From positions 93,504 through 157,503 of the forward strand of contig MNCI01026333.1 of the NCBI GenBank assembly GCA_015680685.1: a DNA stretch of 64,000 nucleotides, read 5' to 3'. The notes under the pieces are model-generated. The model was not told the DNA's origin and made no database searches. It saw only the letters and a program-made list of their open reading frames with translations. The translations under genes were made by a program, and so were the position numbers. This document shows, one piece after another, positions 1 through 11,583 of this stretch (positions within the stretch are counted from its first letter, which is position 1; each line of letters begins with the position of its first letter). The DNA is from Gnetum montanum. Its lineage: Eukaryota > Streptophyta > Gnetopsida > Gnetales > Gnetaceae.

Positions 1-1883
1 AGGGAAGACAAAGAAGAATTATTTTAACCCATTCATTAACTCTACCACTTTCACCAAGATATATGTAAAATTATTTCATTACTACCACTCGTATATAACT
101 TTACAAAAGCATCAGGTGACTTAAATATCTTACAAATTAATCTACATATATACATATATATAGATATAACAACCATTAATAAAGTACATATAGTGTGAAG
201 CCCTTTTTTAGAAGACTTGCCTTTAATTATCCCAAGTCATAAAATATTATTTTAAAACATTATTCTATATATAAGTTACTACACACAAAAATATTTACAA
301 TATTGATGTTAAAATATTTATTTATCACATTACATTTAATATAAATATTAATGTTAGCATAAATTTCTCCTAATTCTATGTGTAACTTCCTAACTCCATA
401 ACTACATAACTTCCTCCTAACTTGTTGGGCAAGTAATCTTCTAATTGGTTGGCCAAGTTACTTGGGAGAGAATTTAGGTGAGATATTTTTAAATATGTAA
501 CTTCCCTACCTACCTTTGAACCCTATAAAAAGGCTTTAGGGGTCAAGGATGAAAAGGGGGGAAGTTTCGAAATCTCAATTCTAAGGGGGAAAATTTTGGA
601 ATCTCAATTCTTGGGGAGGAATTTTGAAGGATAATTTGGAGAAGAGACTTTTGGGAGGTCTCATACTTCACACTTTGAAGGCTACTAGTTAGCACTTAGG
701 CTCTCAGCTGAAGACACCTTGGGATCTTGAGAAGAGCATTTGAAAAGAAGATTTGTAAAGATGATTGCTTGTAAGATGGCTTGCTAAAGGAAAGATTTCA
801 GCCTCTTTGTCATGGTCCTGTGAGTTATGCATTTCATTTTTTGTTTTGTTTAAATTGTTTAGCTAGTGGTATAGATAGTATCATCCTTGGCAAGTAATTT
901 TGCGATTTTTAGATTGCTCTTATTGTTCTTGTTGCCCGATAGAGATTTGTATTAAAATTTTGCCATAGAAGCACTTGTGTTTAAAAGCCTTAAGAGAATT
1001 TTAGTAGTAAATTCTGTTATTGTGCAACGTATGGGAAATTCTATTGGGATTGTTGTGAGAGAGCCTTTATTTGTAGTCACGCTGTTGAACAATTCAGTAG
1101 TGAAGAGGGTTCAGAAAATATTTGGTATTTTGTTGAGACTAGAATAGCTTCTTTTTATCTTTAAAGTGAATTCCCGTCGTATTTTAATCAGAAATTTTCC
1201 AGTATTTTAAAGGTTCTGTTTGAATGCAATCGTTAACATCTATTATCTAGTCAATATGGAGTCTCGTATGTGGTAGTTTACGCAGCAATTTTTGGTAGCA
1301 TAGCAGGATTTTCTTGAAGAAATTGCTTGTTTGAGCCTTGGAAGTTTAATTAATTCGTAGATATTGAATTTGGGATAGCTTTATCGCGAAGTTTTTACTT
1401 GTGTCATTTTACCTTGTTGAAATTTTTGAAGTCTACACAAATCTACTTTCTTTTTTTTCTGCTTATTTCCGTCGAATCTTGCTCTATTTGTAGTTTTCTT
1501 GTGGAACTATCTCTTTCTCTGGGAAAAATTAGGAGTAGATTGTGGAGTTGTGCTCAAATGTTTTTGCAAAATTTTATTTGTTACAAGTAGGTATTATAAG
1601 GACCGCATAGACTAGGCAGTTGAACAAAATAGGAAATTTTTAATACCTCACAATACTTGGCAAAGTTGGCTGAATCTCTTTAAAGTAAGTCATTTGTAGT
1701 TTACATACAAAGCAATCATTACATTTCTCACAACCGCACGCCGCAACAACACACACACATACTCACAATAACTACTGAGTTTATTTGGAGGTATTTGGGC
1801 CTTGGTGTTGCCAGAGACCAGCAGGCACCTAAATCCTATTCAAGGACACTTGTTGGCGGTCGCGTCCCAAACGGTCACCAATA
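1..1883 (+). repeat. E1 5' LTR (3' two thirds)
   Basis: Collinear with 9671-11583. The repeat stops at 1883, just before the primer site at 1891. The first ~1080 bases of this LTR lie left of the window. The part shown holds the end of U3, a TATA box and a very long R-U5 of about 1.3 kb. Just after the TATA box it has two copies of a G-rich ~32-bp unit, where the 3' LTR has three. Confidence 0.93.
524..531 (+). promoter_or_regulatory. TATA box of E1 5' LTR
   Basis: CCCTATAAAAAGGC, repeated at the matching place in the 3' LTR (10195). It is the only strong TATA motif in the LTR and should drive the genomic RNA of E1, with the RNA start roughly 25-35 bases downstream. Confidence 0.65.
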
Positions 1884-1890
1884 GTTCTTT

Positions 1891-1908
1891 TGGCGCTAGA
1901 AGGAGGGC
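1891..1908 (+). other. Primer binding site, tRNA-Asn type
   Basis: TGGCGCTAGAAGGAGGGC starts 7 bases after the LTR end. From memory it is complementary to the 3' end of plant cytosolic tRNA-Asn(GUU) including CCA. The same site type occurs in A, B and E3. Confidence 0.8.
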
Positions 1909-2007
1909 TGAAAATTAAGCCTCTAGGTTCATAAACCTTATACTTTTAGTACATCAACAATTATTTGTTACTATAAATGCTTAAGAATTAGATACTATTT
2001 TCAGTTC

Positions 2008-3576
2008 ATGACCAAGAAGATTGATAGTTTGGAAAGTTTAAAAGTTTCAAAAGATATTCTAGATTTTAAGACTGATTCTTCGTCAAAAGAAGAACAAAAG
2101 AAAGTTTCTGAATTGGGAACAAGTAGTGGAGTGAAAACTAGAAGATCAAGAAGATCACCCATTATCTCTGGTTTGTCAATTCATAAGAGAAGATCTAGAA
2201 AGTCTAAGAATTCAACATTTCAAAGGAATAGGATGGCAAATCCTTGGCAAGGAGTTACACCATTAGGAATTCAAAATTAAAATGATATTCCTAAGGTAGT
2301 TTCCAAATATTTGCCTAAGCCTTTTATTCCTAGAAACGCTTATTTAGCTGAAGAATATATTCACATGTTTGAGTTAGATTTAGCTCATGCAAATATTCAA
2401 CATGAAGATCAAGCTTGTAGGTTGTTTGTATCAAATCTAAAGGATATGGCTCAGATTTGGTATTCAAACATACCAAGAAATAGGATTACAAGTTGGGATG
2501 ACATGAAGAATCTTTTCTTAGACTAGTTTGGTAATCAATTAGATCAACAACAACTATACTGTGGGTTGATACAAGCTACGCAAGGAGTTAAAGAGTCAAT
2601 TAGAGATTTCAACATTAAGTTTCAACGAATTTGTGGACTCTTTCAAAGGAAATATAGACCATCAGAAGAAATGCTTAAGGAAACTTACCTTAAGGTTGTC
2701 AACCCCAACATTTCAATTTGGTTAAGGAGAACTCCAAACTTAACTACACTAAACAACTATTTTAGTGAAGCTATACAATTAGAAAAATAGTTGAATCCTG
2801 AAGAAAATATTGCGATTCCAAAAAAAGAAGAAAGAGTTATCATCCCTATGCAAAATTTAGCTCAATTTAAAGCTTTACCAGGTCCATCTCACGTTAAGAA
2901 AGATCAAGAACATGAAAGAGTGGGATCTGAAAAAGGACAATTAATGATAGATATGTATAACAAAATAGTGAAGCTTGAAAAAGCCTTGGAAAGAGTTAAT
3001 ATCAAGGAAGAAAAGAAAAATAGGAAGCATAAACACCAAGACACTAAGTTAGTAGAAGATGAGGGTGAAAGTGATCTTATTATGTCCAACTTTCTTGATA
3101 TTGAATCTGATAATGAGTTATCTAGTGTTCATTATGGGAGTAAATATTCAAGCAATGGATCTAGTGATACTTCTTCTCTATCAAGTTCTAAAGAAGATAT
3201 GTCTTCATATGAAGAATGCAATAACAATGAGGAAAATGGACATAGTCTTCGATCTAAGGAAAAACTAACTACTTCTAGACCCCCAAACGTTATTACTGAT
3301 CCATATACTAAAAGAAGAGCTTTTGAGCCAAGTAGAAAGGATAAGAATAAAGGTAAAGACAATCAAGTGGAGAAAAACACTCAAAATCAATATTTTAGTA
3401 AATGGATAAAGAGATCAAGCTTCTTTGGTGATGGATAATATGATTTGATAGAAGACCTTAAACATGTCAAAGCCAATATTAGCCTCTATCAGTTGCTTCA
3501 AATAGGAGATTAGCAAAGAAAGGCTTTAGAATTCATTAAAGATAAAAGGAGAGCTAGAGAATCAGAGTTAAGTTAT
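2008..3576 (+). pseudogene. gag: E1 gag (broken)
   Basis: This is the N-terminal part of one reading frame that continues through pol. The ATG at 2008 lies 100 bases after the primer site and is the first start in frame. Stops interrupt the frame at 2278, 2524, 2788, 3436 and 3511, two or three of them looking like CAG-to-TAG changes. The middle part (2311-2790) has the usual retrotransposon gag character with conserved Trp, Tyr and Phe-rich helices. The last 215 codons are charged and Ser-rich (residues around 3100-3250 are acidic and serine runs). I see no CCHC zinc knuckle, which many gypsy gag proteins have. Family assignment rests on position directly upstream of protease in the same frame. 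Confidence 0.8.
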
Positions 3577-6500
3577 GTGTCTAACAATGATGAAAAGTTA
3601 AGGACTTCGTATGACAAGGAAGCTCCTCCTTTCCTTTTGACAATGAAATTAAAGGATAAATTCTTACACAATTGTTTGGTTGATTCTGGAGCTACGTCTA
3701 CTATAATGCCATTTTCTATATGTAAGAAACTTGGTTTGATTCCTGAAAAGTCAAATAAGATGATTGTTCAAGTGGATAAAAGTAGAGTGAAGATTATCGG
3801 TCAATTACCAAGTGTTCTATTAGAAATTGCTCCTAAACCTTGCATAAGAAGTAGAGTAACTATTCAAGTGGCAGATATACCAGATTCACAGAGTCTCCTA
3901 TTGAGTAGAAGTTGGAGTAAGAATTTCTCAGGTTACATATCAACAGATTATTCTCACATGTGGTTACCTTGGAAAGGAGAACCAAATCAGATATACATCT
4001 ATAGTGAACCTTTGATGATTGATAACATTACTTCAAATGGAAGAAGTAAAATGGTTGAAAAAGGAGGTGTTGAAAACAAAATTTGTACACTCCAAGAAAA
4101 TTATAGTTCTGAAAAAGAACAATCAAAGCAAGAGGATAAATGGGAGTTATACTTTGATGGTTCATGTAATTCAAAAGGTGCAGGAGTTGGAATAGTTATA
4201 TTCAAGAATGATTCACCTGAAATTCTCAAAGCAATTCATCTATCTTTCCCTTGTACTAACAACAAGGCTGAGTATGAAGCTTTATGTATTGGTATGAGAA
4301 TAGCTCTAGACAAAAAGATCAAAGAAATCACTATAAAAGGAGACTCAAGATTAGTCTGTGAACAAGTAAAAGGTAACTGTGTCGTAAAGAGCTCATTCTT
4401 AAGACCTTATAAGCAACTTGCTTGTAAGATGTTAGATCAGTTTCAACATTGCCAAATAGAGCATATAAACAGAGCAGAGAATCTTATAGCAGATGATTTG
4501 GCAAAGGCAGCTTCAACATTGGATATGCAATTATTAGAGAGTTACAAAGATGTCATGATTGAAGAAGAACATCAGCCATCAGTACCAGATAATATAAGAC
4601 ATTTACAAGTATTTGAAGATGATGATCAAGTACTAAGATTTATGAAAAATAAACAAGAATTTGAGGGTCAAGTGATACTTGAAACATCATCAAATTCCAA
4701 AGCTAATTTCATTCCGAAAAGGATGATTGATTTGGAACATGATTTCAAGAAAAATTTACTTACTGGAAAGGATTTACAAAACCCAGATAGTCAAGCTTTC
4801 GAGGTAGTGAATTTTGGATTAGACAAGATGCCAAAGATGTTGAATGTTACAAAGGAAAGAGATTCGAGTTTCAAGCAAGACTTGTTATCATGTCTAAGAA
4901 ATAATTTGGACAATTTTGCTTGGTCCTATGATGATCTTAAAGCTTTTAGGCAAGATGTGATGACACATAAGATTCCTTTAATAGAAGGTTGCAAAACAGT
5001 CAAGCAAAAACAAAGGAAATTTAATCCATCATTTGAACCAGCTATGGAAGCTGAAATCAAGAAGTTGTTGCAAGCACAAATCATATATCCAGTACGATAT
5101 TCGACATGGCTTGCTAACCTTGTTCCAGTGAGAAAGAAAAATGGTGATATAAGACTTTGTGTAGACTTTAGAAATCTAAATGATGCTTCAAAAAAGGATA
5201 AGTATCCACTTCCAAGAATTGATGAGATGCTGATTAAAGTCTCAGGTTGTCAAGCATATTCTTTCTTAGACGGTTTCTCAGGTTATAATCAAATCGTGGT
5301 AGATAAGAATGATAGATACAAAACATCATTTATCACCAAATGGGGAACTTTTGCCTACCAAAGAATGCCATTTGGATTGTCAAATGCTGGAGCTACTTTT
5401 CAAAGAGCAATGGATTTAGCATTCAAGGATTTATTAGGCAAATTCGTGGTGGTTTATTTGGATGATATTACAATATTTTCAAAGAAAAAAGAAGATCATA
5501 TTAATCATCTCCAGCAAGTTTTCGACAGATGTCGTGAGTTTGGTATTTCATTAAATCCTAAGAAGTGTATCTTCGGGGTTAAATCTGGAAGTTTATTAGG
5601 CCATGTGATATGTCAAGAAGGGATTGCCATAGACAATTCCCGAATTCAAGCAGTACAGAATATTGAGCATCCCACAAGTAAGAAATCTCTTAGATCTTTC
5701 TTTGGGAAGATAAACTTTGTGAAAAAGTTCATCCCCGGGTTTACTGAAATTACCAAACCTTTGATGCATATGCTAAAAAAGGATGTCCAAGTAGAGAAAA
5801 CACCAGAATCAGAGAGAGCTTTATCAGAAATCAAAAAGGCTATACAAGAGGCTCCATATTTGGTAAAGCCTAGGCTTAAAGAAGATTTTTGGTTATACTC
5901 ATTTGCTTCAAATGATTCTATCGCTGCTGTTCTAACACAAAAGGATAGTGAAGGTCAAGATGAACCAATTGGATTTTTTGGGTATCAGTTGAAAGGTTCA
6001 GAGTTAAATTATTCAGACTTAGAGAAACAAGCTTTCGCAGTCATCAAGGCACTTCAGCATTTTAAATATTATTTGGAGAGTTCATTAGTTCACATTATGC
6101 TAATTGAACCTGCAGTCAAGCGATTCCTATCCCAAAATGAGATTGGATTGAAAAGAGGAAAATGGCTTATTAAGTTGCAAAGTTTCAGATTTTCATTGGA
6201 AATATGCAAGACAATTAAGGGAATGGGACTAGCTAAGTTAATGACTAGAGAAAATGAAGTGTGTACACTTGACACCCATGAAGAGAATTGGTATGATGAA
6301 ATCCTCCAATTTCTTAAGACAAGGAAAATCCCAAATAATTTAACTGCAAGTCAAAAGAGAGCTTTCTTCAAAAGAGCACGAAGATTTGTTGTTAAAGATG
6401 GTATATTATATAGAAAGGATTTTCGGGGAGTTTTATTGGAATGTGTTCATAATGATCAAATTAGTTTCATCTTGGAACAATTTCATGATCATTTGAATCT

Positions 6501-7533
6501 ATTTTATGAATCCCCTAAATCAACTATGCAACATATACTTCGATATGGTTATTACTGGCCTTCCATGTATCAAGACATTAGTTCAAAGATTCAAAAATGC
6601 TATAAATGTCAAATTCATGGGCCCAAGATTAAAAGGGCTAGAGCCCCTTTAAAGCCAATAGTTGTAGATAGATCATTTCAGCAATGGGGTTCGGATTTTA
6701 TTGGTACAATTACTCCTTCAAGAGCTGGACACAAGTTTATTCTTACAGCTACTGATTATTTTACTAAATGGTTTGAAGCAGAAGCTCTAAGAGGAAGTTC
6801 AGCATCAGACATGATTAGGTTTCTAGAAGATCACATTCTAAGTAGATTTGGTGTACGCGAAGTGTTAGTCTTAGATAATGGACCCACCTTCAAATCGAAA
6901 GAGTTTATTGGGTGGACATCTGCAAAATCCATTTTCATATTTTCCTCATCAAATTATTATCCTCAAGGAAATGGCCTAGCAGAATCCACCAATAAAAAGC
7001 TTATCGCTTATATCAAGAAATCAATGGATGGGAATCTAGGAAATTAGATCAATTATCTACAATCTGCATTATGGTCAGATCGAATCAGATTCAAGAAAGC
7101 TATTGGGACATCACCATATAATTTAGTTTATGATTTTCCAGCAAGAATTACAAACAAGATTATAAGCTCAGCTTCTGAATTTGTACTAAGATATAGTGAA
7201 AAGACTAATAAAGATAGAAGTTTCATGACTTTGCTTATTAAAATAGAAGTTGAAGTAGATAAAGCGAAGGATAATTTGTTATGGAATACCTCTCAAGTTA
7301 AAAGATGGTTTGATAGAAAGACTTTGAAATGAACTTTCAAGATAGGGGACCTTGTCTTATTATGGAATATGAAGAAACCAAATAAGTTTACTCCAACATG
7401 GATTGGTCCCTTTCAAATTACAAAGCAATTGTCAGAGGATACTTACAAATTATCAACCTTAGATGACATGGAATTGCAATTTCCATATAATGTTTTGCAT
7501 AGAAAACATTATTTGGGACAATTGCATACATGA
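3577..7533 (+). pseudogene. pol: E1 protease - archaeal RNase H - RT - RNase H - integrase
   Basis: Residues are counted from the Met at 3577. Aspartic protease has DSGA at 36-39. An archaeal-type RNase H spans about 189-314 with all four acidic residues (D194, E232, D256, D306). Reverse transcriptase runs about 470-670 with YLDD at 627-630. A second RNase H follows (about 770-890), but its usual catalytic positions are lost: the DAS-type motif reads SFASN and the later Asp motifs are gone. Integrase has a zinc-finger-like segment ending CYKCQ and a complete DD35E triad (D1040, D1100, E1136). The frame is broken at 7045 (TAG) and 7330 (TGA) and ends at 7531. No chromodomain is seen. The domain order, with the archaeal RNase H upstream of RT, differs from the Tat order RT-RNH-aRNH-INT seen in elements A and B of this same window. 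Confidence 0.92.
4141..4518 (+). other. Archaeal-type RNase H domain inside E1 pol
   Basis: It starts WELYFDGSC and ends ADDLAKAAS. Motifs in order: FDGS (first Asp), NNKAEYEAL (Glu), KGDSRLV (Asp), ADDLA (last Asp). This pattern matches the second RNase H of Tat/Ogre elements. Here it follows protease directly and precedes RT by about 150 residues. Confidence 0.88.
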
Positions 7534-7897
7534 AGATGTTATGACACAAAATAATATATGTATATAGTATTATGTAAATATTACTAGGAGTATAGTGTCC
7601 TTTATTATATTTAATTGTGCTTTATATTTGGAACATTATCTTTCCTTCAAATTGGGCAAGTGGAAGCCTACAAGTGAAATAAGTGGAATTCTACAAGTTT
7701 GACAAGTGGGGAAGGTTACTCATCCACCAGTTAGTGAGGATTGTGACAAATGGTTTGAATGCCTATAAAGAAGGAAGCTTTGTTGAAGACACTTCGATGG
7801 AAGTTAAACATTTTAGTACCTATAAAAGGAGGGTTAGATTGCTTAAGATTTCATCATCTTTGAATTCAAGTTTGGTAGTGAAAGTTATAGAGAGCTA
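7534..7897 (+). other. E1 post-pol spacer
   Basis: AT-rich sequence between the pol stop and the extra frame. An open stretch at 7683-7895 directly precedes the ATG at 7898 and may be a decayed 5' part of the same extra gene, in another frame. No other motif was seen. Confidence 0.4.
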
Positions 7898-8410
7898 ATG
7901 GAGTTTGAGAGAGCAATGAGAAAGCCTTTTATTCCATATGTGATCGGATGTTGCCCTAAGCATGTATTGAAAGATTATCTAAAGGCTAGATCTTGTGGAG
8001 CTCCAAAGGAATGTCCTTTTATGGCTTGGTTATCTGATGAATTTTTTTTTCTCACTAGAGGTTTGGATATAGAGTCCAATGTTTGGAGGCACTATCAAGA
8101 TTGCTCCAAAGAAGAGGAAAAAAGAAAAGAGCCACCTACTTATGAAGAGTCTCCATGGGGATGGGGAGAAGCTTTTGTCTCCCACGAGGAAATTGAAGGA
8201 CTTAATGAAGAGGAACAAAAGAGCTCATCCGAAAAAGAAAATGAAGAAAATGTTGAAGATAAAGCTCATGTAGATCAAGATGAGAGCTCTACCAAGCTAG
8301 AGAATAATAGGACCACCTTCATCACATCAAAGATTTCCTATGAAACAGTTAGAGAGATGAGGATTCCCACTAGGGTAACCCTCACAATTCAGTTTCCATC
8401 CCAAGAATAG
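7898..8410 (+). CDS. E1 extra ORF downstream of pol, unknown function
   Basis: An uninterrupted 170-codon frame in the element's sense, between integrase and the polypurine tract. The N-terminal third has several Cys, Trp and aromatic residues (CCPKHVL near 25, CPFMAWL near 40). The C-terminal half is strongly acidic, Glu/Ser-rich and probably disordered. I do not recognise it. Extra ORFs after pol are known from several plant gypsy lineages; here it is notable that this frame stays open while gag-pol carries seven stops. It could also be chance survival of a noncoding stretch, since no copy is available for comparison. Confidence 0.5.
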   Translation: MEFERAMRKPFIPYVIGCCPKHVLKDYLKARSCGAPKECPFMAWLSDEFFFLTRGLDIESNVWRHYQDCSKEEEKRKEPPTYEESPWGWGEAFVSHEEIEGLNEEEQKSSSEKENEENVEDKAHVDQDESSTKLENNRTTFITSKISYETVREMRIPTRVTLTIQFPSQE

Positions 8411-8573
8411 TTTATGAAGGACTTGATAATGTATAGTTTGTTGTGTATAGTTTGATTTTGCTTAGGAATGTGGTTTTTGTCCCACCACACCTTATGTGAA
8501 ATGGGAATTTTCCTCAAAAAAGATTTCTATTCAGTTGTAAGAATCTAGTGAAATTTTTAGTATGTTTATTCTT
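8411..8573 (+). other. Short noncoding stretch before E1 polypurine tract
   Basis: AT-rich. Nothing was recognised apart from the run into the polypurine tract. Confidence 0.5.
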
Positions 8574-8591
8574 GAAAAAGGGGGGCAGAAA
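8574..8591 (+). other. E1 polypurine tract
   Basis: GAAAAAGGGGGGCAGAAA lies directly before the TGTTGG of the 3' LTR, the expected primer site for plus-strand DNA synthesis. Confidence 0.85.
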
Positions 8592-9023
8592 TGTTGGCAC
8601 ATTTGGCCATTACATGGTGTAGTTGGAATATTTTGTTCAAAATATTAGCACAATCCCTAGTTGTAAATTTACAGTTTAGTATTGTGAGTAATGGGTATTG
8701 TTGGAGAAGCAAGCTTAGTAAATAATCTTGATGTTGAAGCCTTCTCGGAAAGTAAATTAAAATGCCAAGATATTTTCTTGAGTGAAGGTTGGAATAAAAA
8801 AAGAGGTGATTATTTACCATAAGAAAGCATACACCCTGATTAATATTGGCAAAATAGACAACATCGTGGGTAATGGATTATCAAAAATTGGCTAAGAGTT
8901 GGAAGCAAGTGAAGGACCTAACGGACTACCAATTGATTTTGAATTCATGGATTTAAAACTATCAAAGGATGTAAAGGTTTCTGTATTGCAGAAAATCCAA
9001 ATTCAGGTATGACGAAAGGATGA

Positions 9024-9795
9024 TTGTTAACGCTCCCGAAGAAAAAATCAAATCAGACAAAAAGGAGCAGAACTAAATGTCGTGGATTTGGGGCAATTCC
9101 TTTGGCTTGCCATTCTGGACTGTGCCAATACACCGGCCGGATCTATGTTGCCGACTTGCTAGACACTGAACCTAAGTTTATGGAGTGCATGGGAGGCCCT
9201 TCTTTCACTGATGAGCTGGTTTAAAAGGGGTTTCAGGCAGCAACCATGTGGAGAAATTTGGAGAGAATTGAGGCCAATGTTGTAGCAGTTTCAGTTGTGC
9301 GGGAAGCAACGGTTCTGAAGGTTCCTACGGTTTTGACAGATGCAGATCCACAATACATTTGCCCCCGGTTCTGTGATCAATGACAATGGCGGTGACGATT
9401 CAAGAAAAAATTCAAAAAACACAGAAAGTCCTAAGCCAGTTTGGAGCAAAAAAGAAATCCCAGATGCAGCGGTAGAGCCTTCTCTTGTGGTGGCAGTTGG
9501 CTACGATTTTGCAGTGGTGGTTCAAACATACAGTTTGCGTGATATAACACTTCAAATCTTGGGTAGAACATGTGTCGATTTTTACAGGCTTTGTGTAGAG
9601 AAAGGAGAAAACGAACCAGCCAATTATGCCTATTGTTTTGGAACCGTTTCCAATTATCCACATGATTTACCAGGGAAGACAAAGAGAAATTATTTTAACC
9701 CATTCATTAACTCTGCCACTTTCACCAAGATATATGTAAAATTATTTCATTACTACCACTCGTATATAATTTTACAAAATCATCGGGTGACTTAA
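9024..9795 (+). other. Coding-like segment inside E1 LTR U3
   Basis: Two open stretches, 9024-9224 and 9340-9795 (66 and 151 codons), lie inside U3. Base composition here is less AT-rich than the rest of the LTR and the translation looks protein-like (for example SPKPVWSKK near 9440 and an Asp/Gly/Asn-rich stretch before it). I do not recognise the protein; a captured piece of host gene is one possibility. The segment continues over the point where the truncated 5' LTR begins, so it cannot be compared between the two LTRs here. Confidence 0.3.
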
Positions 9796-10194
9796 ATATC
9801 TTACAAATTAATCTACATATATACATATATATAGATATAACAACCATTAATAAAGTACATAGAGTGTGAAACCCTGTTTTAGAAGACTTGCCTTTAATTA
9901 TCCCAAGTCATAAAATATTATTTTAAAACATTATTCTATATATAAGTTACTACACACAAAAATATTTACAATATTGATGTTAAAATATTTATTTATCACA
10001 TTACATTTAATATAAATATTAATGTTAGCATAAATTTCTCCTAATTCTATGTGTAACTTCCTAACTCCCTAACTACATAACTTCCTGCTAACTTGTTGGG
10101 CAAGTAATCTTCTAATTTCTTGGCCAAGTTACTTGGGAGAGAAGTTAGGTGAGATATTTTTAAATATGTAGCTTCCCTACCTACCTTTGAACCC

Positions 10195-10202
10195 TATAAA
10201 AA
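10195..10202 (+). promoter_or_regulatory. TATA box of E1 3' LTR
   Basis: CCCTATAAAAAGGC, the same motif and context as at 524. Confidence 0.65.
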
Positions 10203-10225
10203 GGCTTTAGGGGTCAAGGAAGAAA

Positions 10226-10322
10226 AGGGGGGAAATTTTGGAATCTCAATTCTAAGGGGGGAAATTTTGGAATCTCAATTCTTAGGGGGAAATTTTGGAA
10301 TCTCAATTCTTGGGGAGGAATT
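10226..10322 (+). repeat. Three ~32-bp tandem units in E1 LTR leader
   Basis: Each unit reads roughly GGGGGAAATTTTGGAATC then TCAATTCT. The 5' LTR (about 555-620) has two units, so the LTRs differ by one unit. This is typical of slippage after insertion or during reverse transcription. Confidence 0.8.
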
Positions 10323-11583
10323 TTGAAGGATAATTTGGAGAAGAGACTTTTGGGAGCTCTCATACTTCACACTTTGAAGGCTACTAGTTAGCACTTAGGC
10401 TCTCAGCTGAAGACACCTTGGGGTCTTGAGAAGGGCATTTGAAAAGAAGATTTGTAAAGACGATTGCTTGTAAGATGGCTTCCTAAAGGAAAGATTTCAG
10501 CCTCTTTGTCATGGTCCTGTGAGTTATGCATTTCATTTTTTGTTTTGTTTAAATTGTTTAGCTAGTGGTATAGATAGTATCATTCTTGGCAAGTAATTTT
10601 GGGGTTTTTAGATTGCTCTTACTGTTCTTATTTCCCGATAGAAATTTGTATTAAAATTTTGCCATAGAAGCACTTGTGTTTAAAAGCCTTAAGAGCATTT
10701 TAGTAGTAAATTTTTTTATTGTGCAACGTATGGGAACTTCTATTGGGATTGTTGTGAGAGAGCCTTTATTTGTAGTCACGCTGTTGAAAAATTCAGTAGT
10801 CAAGAGGGTTCAGAAAATATTTGGTATTTTTTTGAGACTAGAATAGCTTGCTTTTATCTTTAAAGTGAATTCCCGTCGTATTTCAATCAGAAATTGTCAA
10901 GTCTTTTAAAGGTTCTATTTGAATGCAATCATTGACATCTATTATCTAGTCAAAATGGAGTCTCGTACGTGGTAGTTTACGCAGCAATTTTTGGTAGCAT
11001 AGTAGGTTTTTCTTGAAGAAATTGCTTGTTTGAGCCTTGGAAGTTTGATCAATTCGTAGATATTGAATTTTGGATAGCTTTATTTCAAATTGTTTACTCA
11101 TGTCATTTTACCTTGTTGAAATATTTGAGGTCTACACAAATCTGCTTTCTTTTCTTTTCTGCTTATTTCCATCGAATCTTGCTCTATTTCTATTTTTCTT
11201 GTGGAACTATCTCTTTCTCTGGGGAAAATAGGGAGTAGATTGCAGAGTTGTGCTCAAATGTTTTTGCAAAATTTTATTTGTTACAAGTAGGTATTATAAG
11301 GACCGCATAGACTAGGTAGTTGAACAAAATAGGAAATTTTCAATAACTCATAGTACTTGGCAAAGTGGGCTGAATCTCTTTAAGGTAAGTCATTTGTAGT
11401 TTACATACAATGCAATCATTACATTTCTCACAACCACATGCCACAACAGCACACACACATACTCACAGTAACTACTGAGTTTATTTGGAGGTATCTGGGC
11501 CTTGGTGTTGCCAGAGATCAGCACGCACCTAAATCCTATTTGAGGACACTCGTTGGCAGTCGCATCCCAAACAGTCGCCAACA

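Larger units (their letters stand above)
1..11583 (+). mobile_element. E1: Ty3/gypsy LTR retrotransposon (5' LTR truncated by window)
   Basis: Two near-identical long direct repeats (1-1883 and 9671-11583, the latter being the last two thirds of 8592-11583) flank a primer site, a gag-pol frame and a polypurine tract. LTR ends are TGTTGG...CCAACA, a 6-bp inverted repeat. The two LTRs look about 95% identical by eye, so E1 is much younger than the element it sits in. Its right end abuts the remaining part of the 3' LTR of element A, so it landed inside that LTR. The left end and left target duplication lie outside the window. Confidence 0.93.
8592..11583 (+). repeat. E1 3' LTR (complete, 2992 bp)
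   Basis: Begins TGTTGGCAC and ends GCCAACA, and matches 1-1883 from 9671 on. It is long for a plant LTR. U3 is about 1.6 kb and includes a coding-like segment (see 9024-9795). The TATA box is at 10195. Past the end, sequence turns directly into element A's LTR. Confidence 0.92.

Noticed and set aside
1891-1908. tRNA gene for Asn
   Set aside because: Only the 18-base complement of a tRNA 3' end is present at each site, directly after an LTR; there is no cloverleaf.
9340-9795. Match to a LARP1-like host protein from a PKPVWSKK segment
   Set aside because: A single short segment recalled from memory is not enough; kept only as an unidentified coding-like region.
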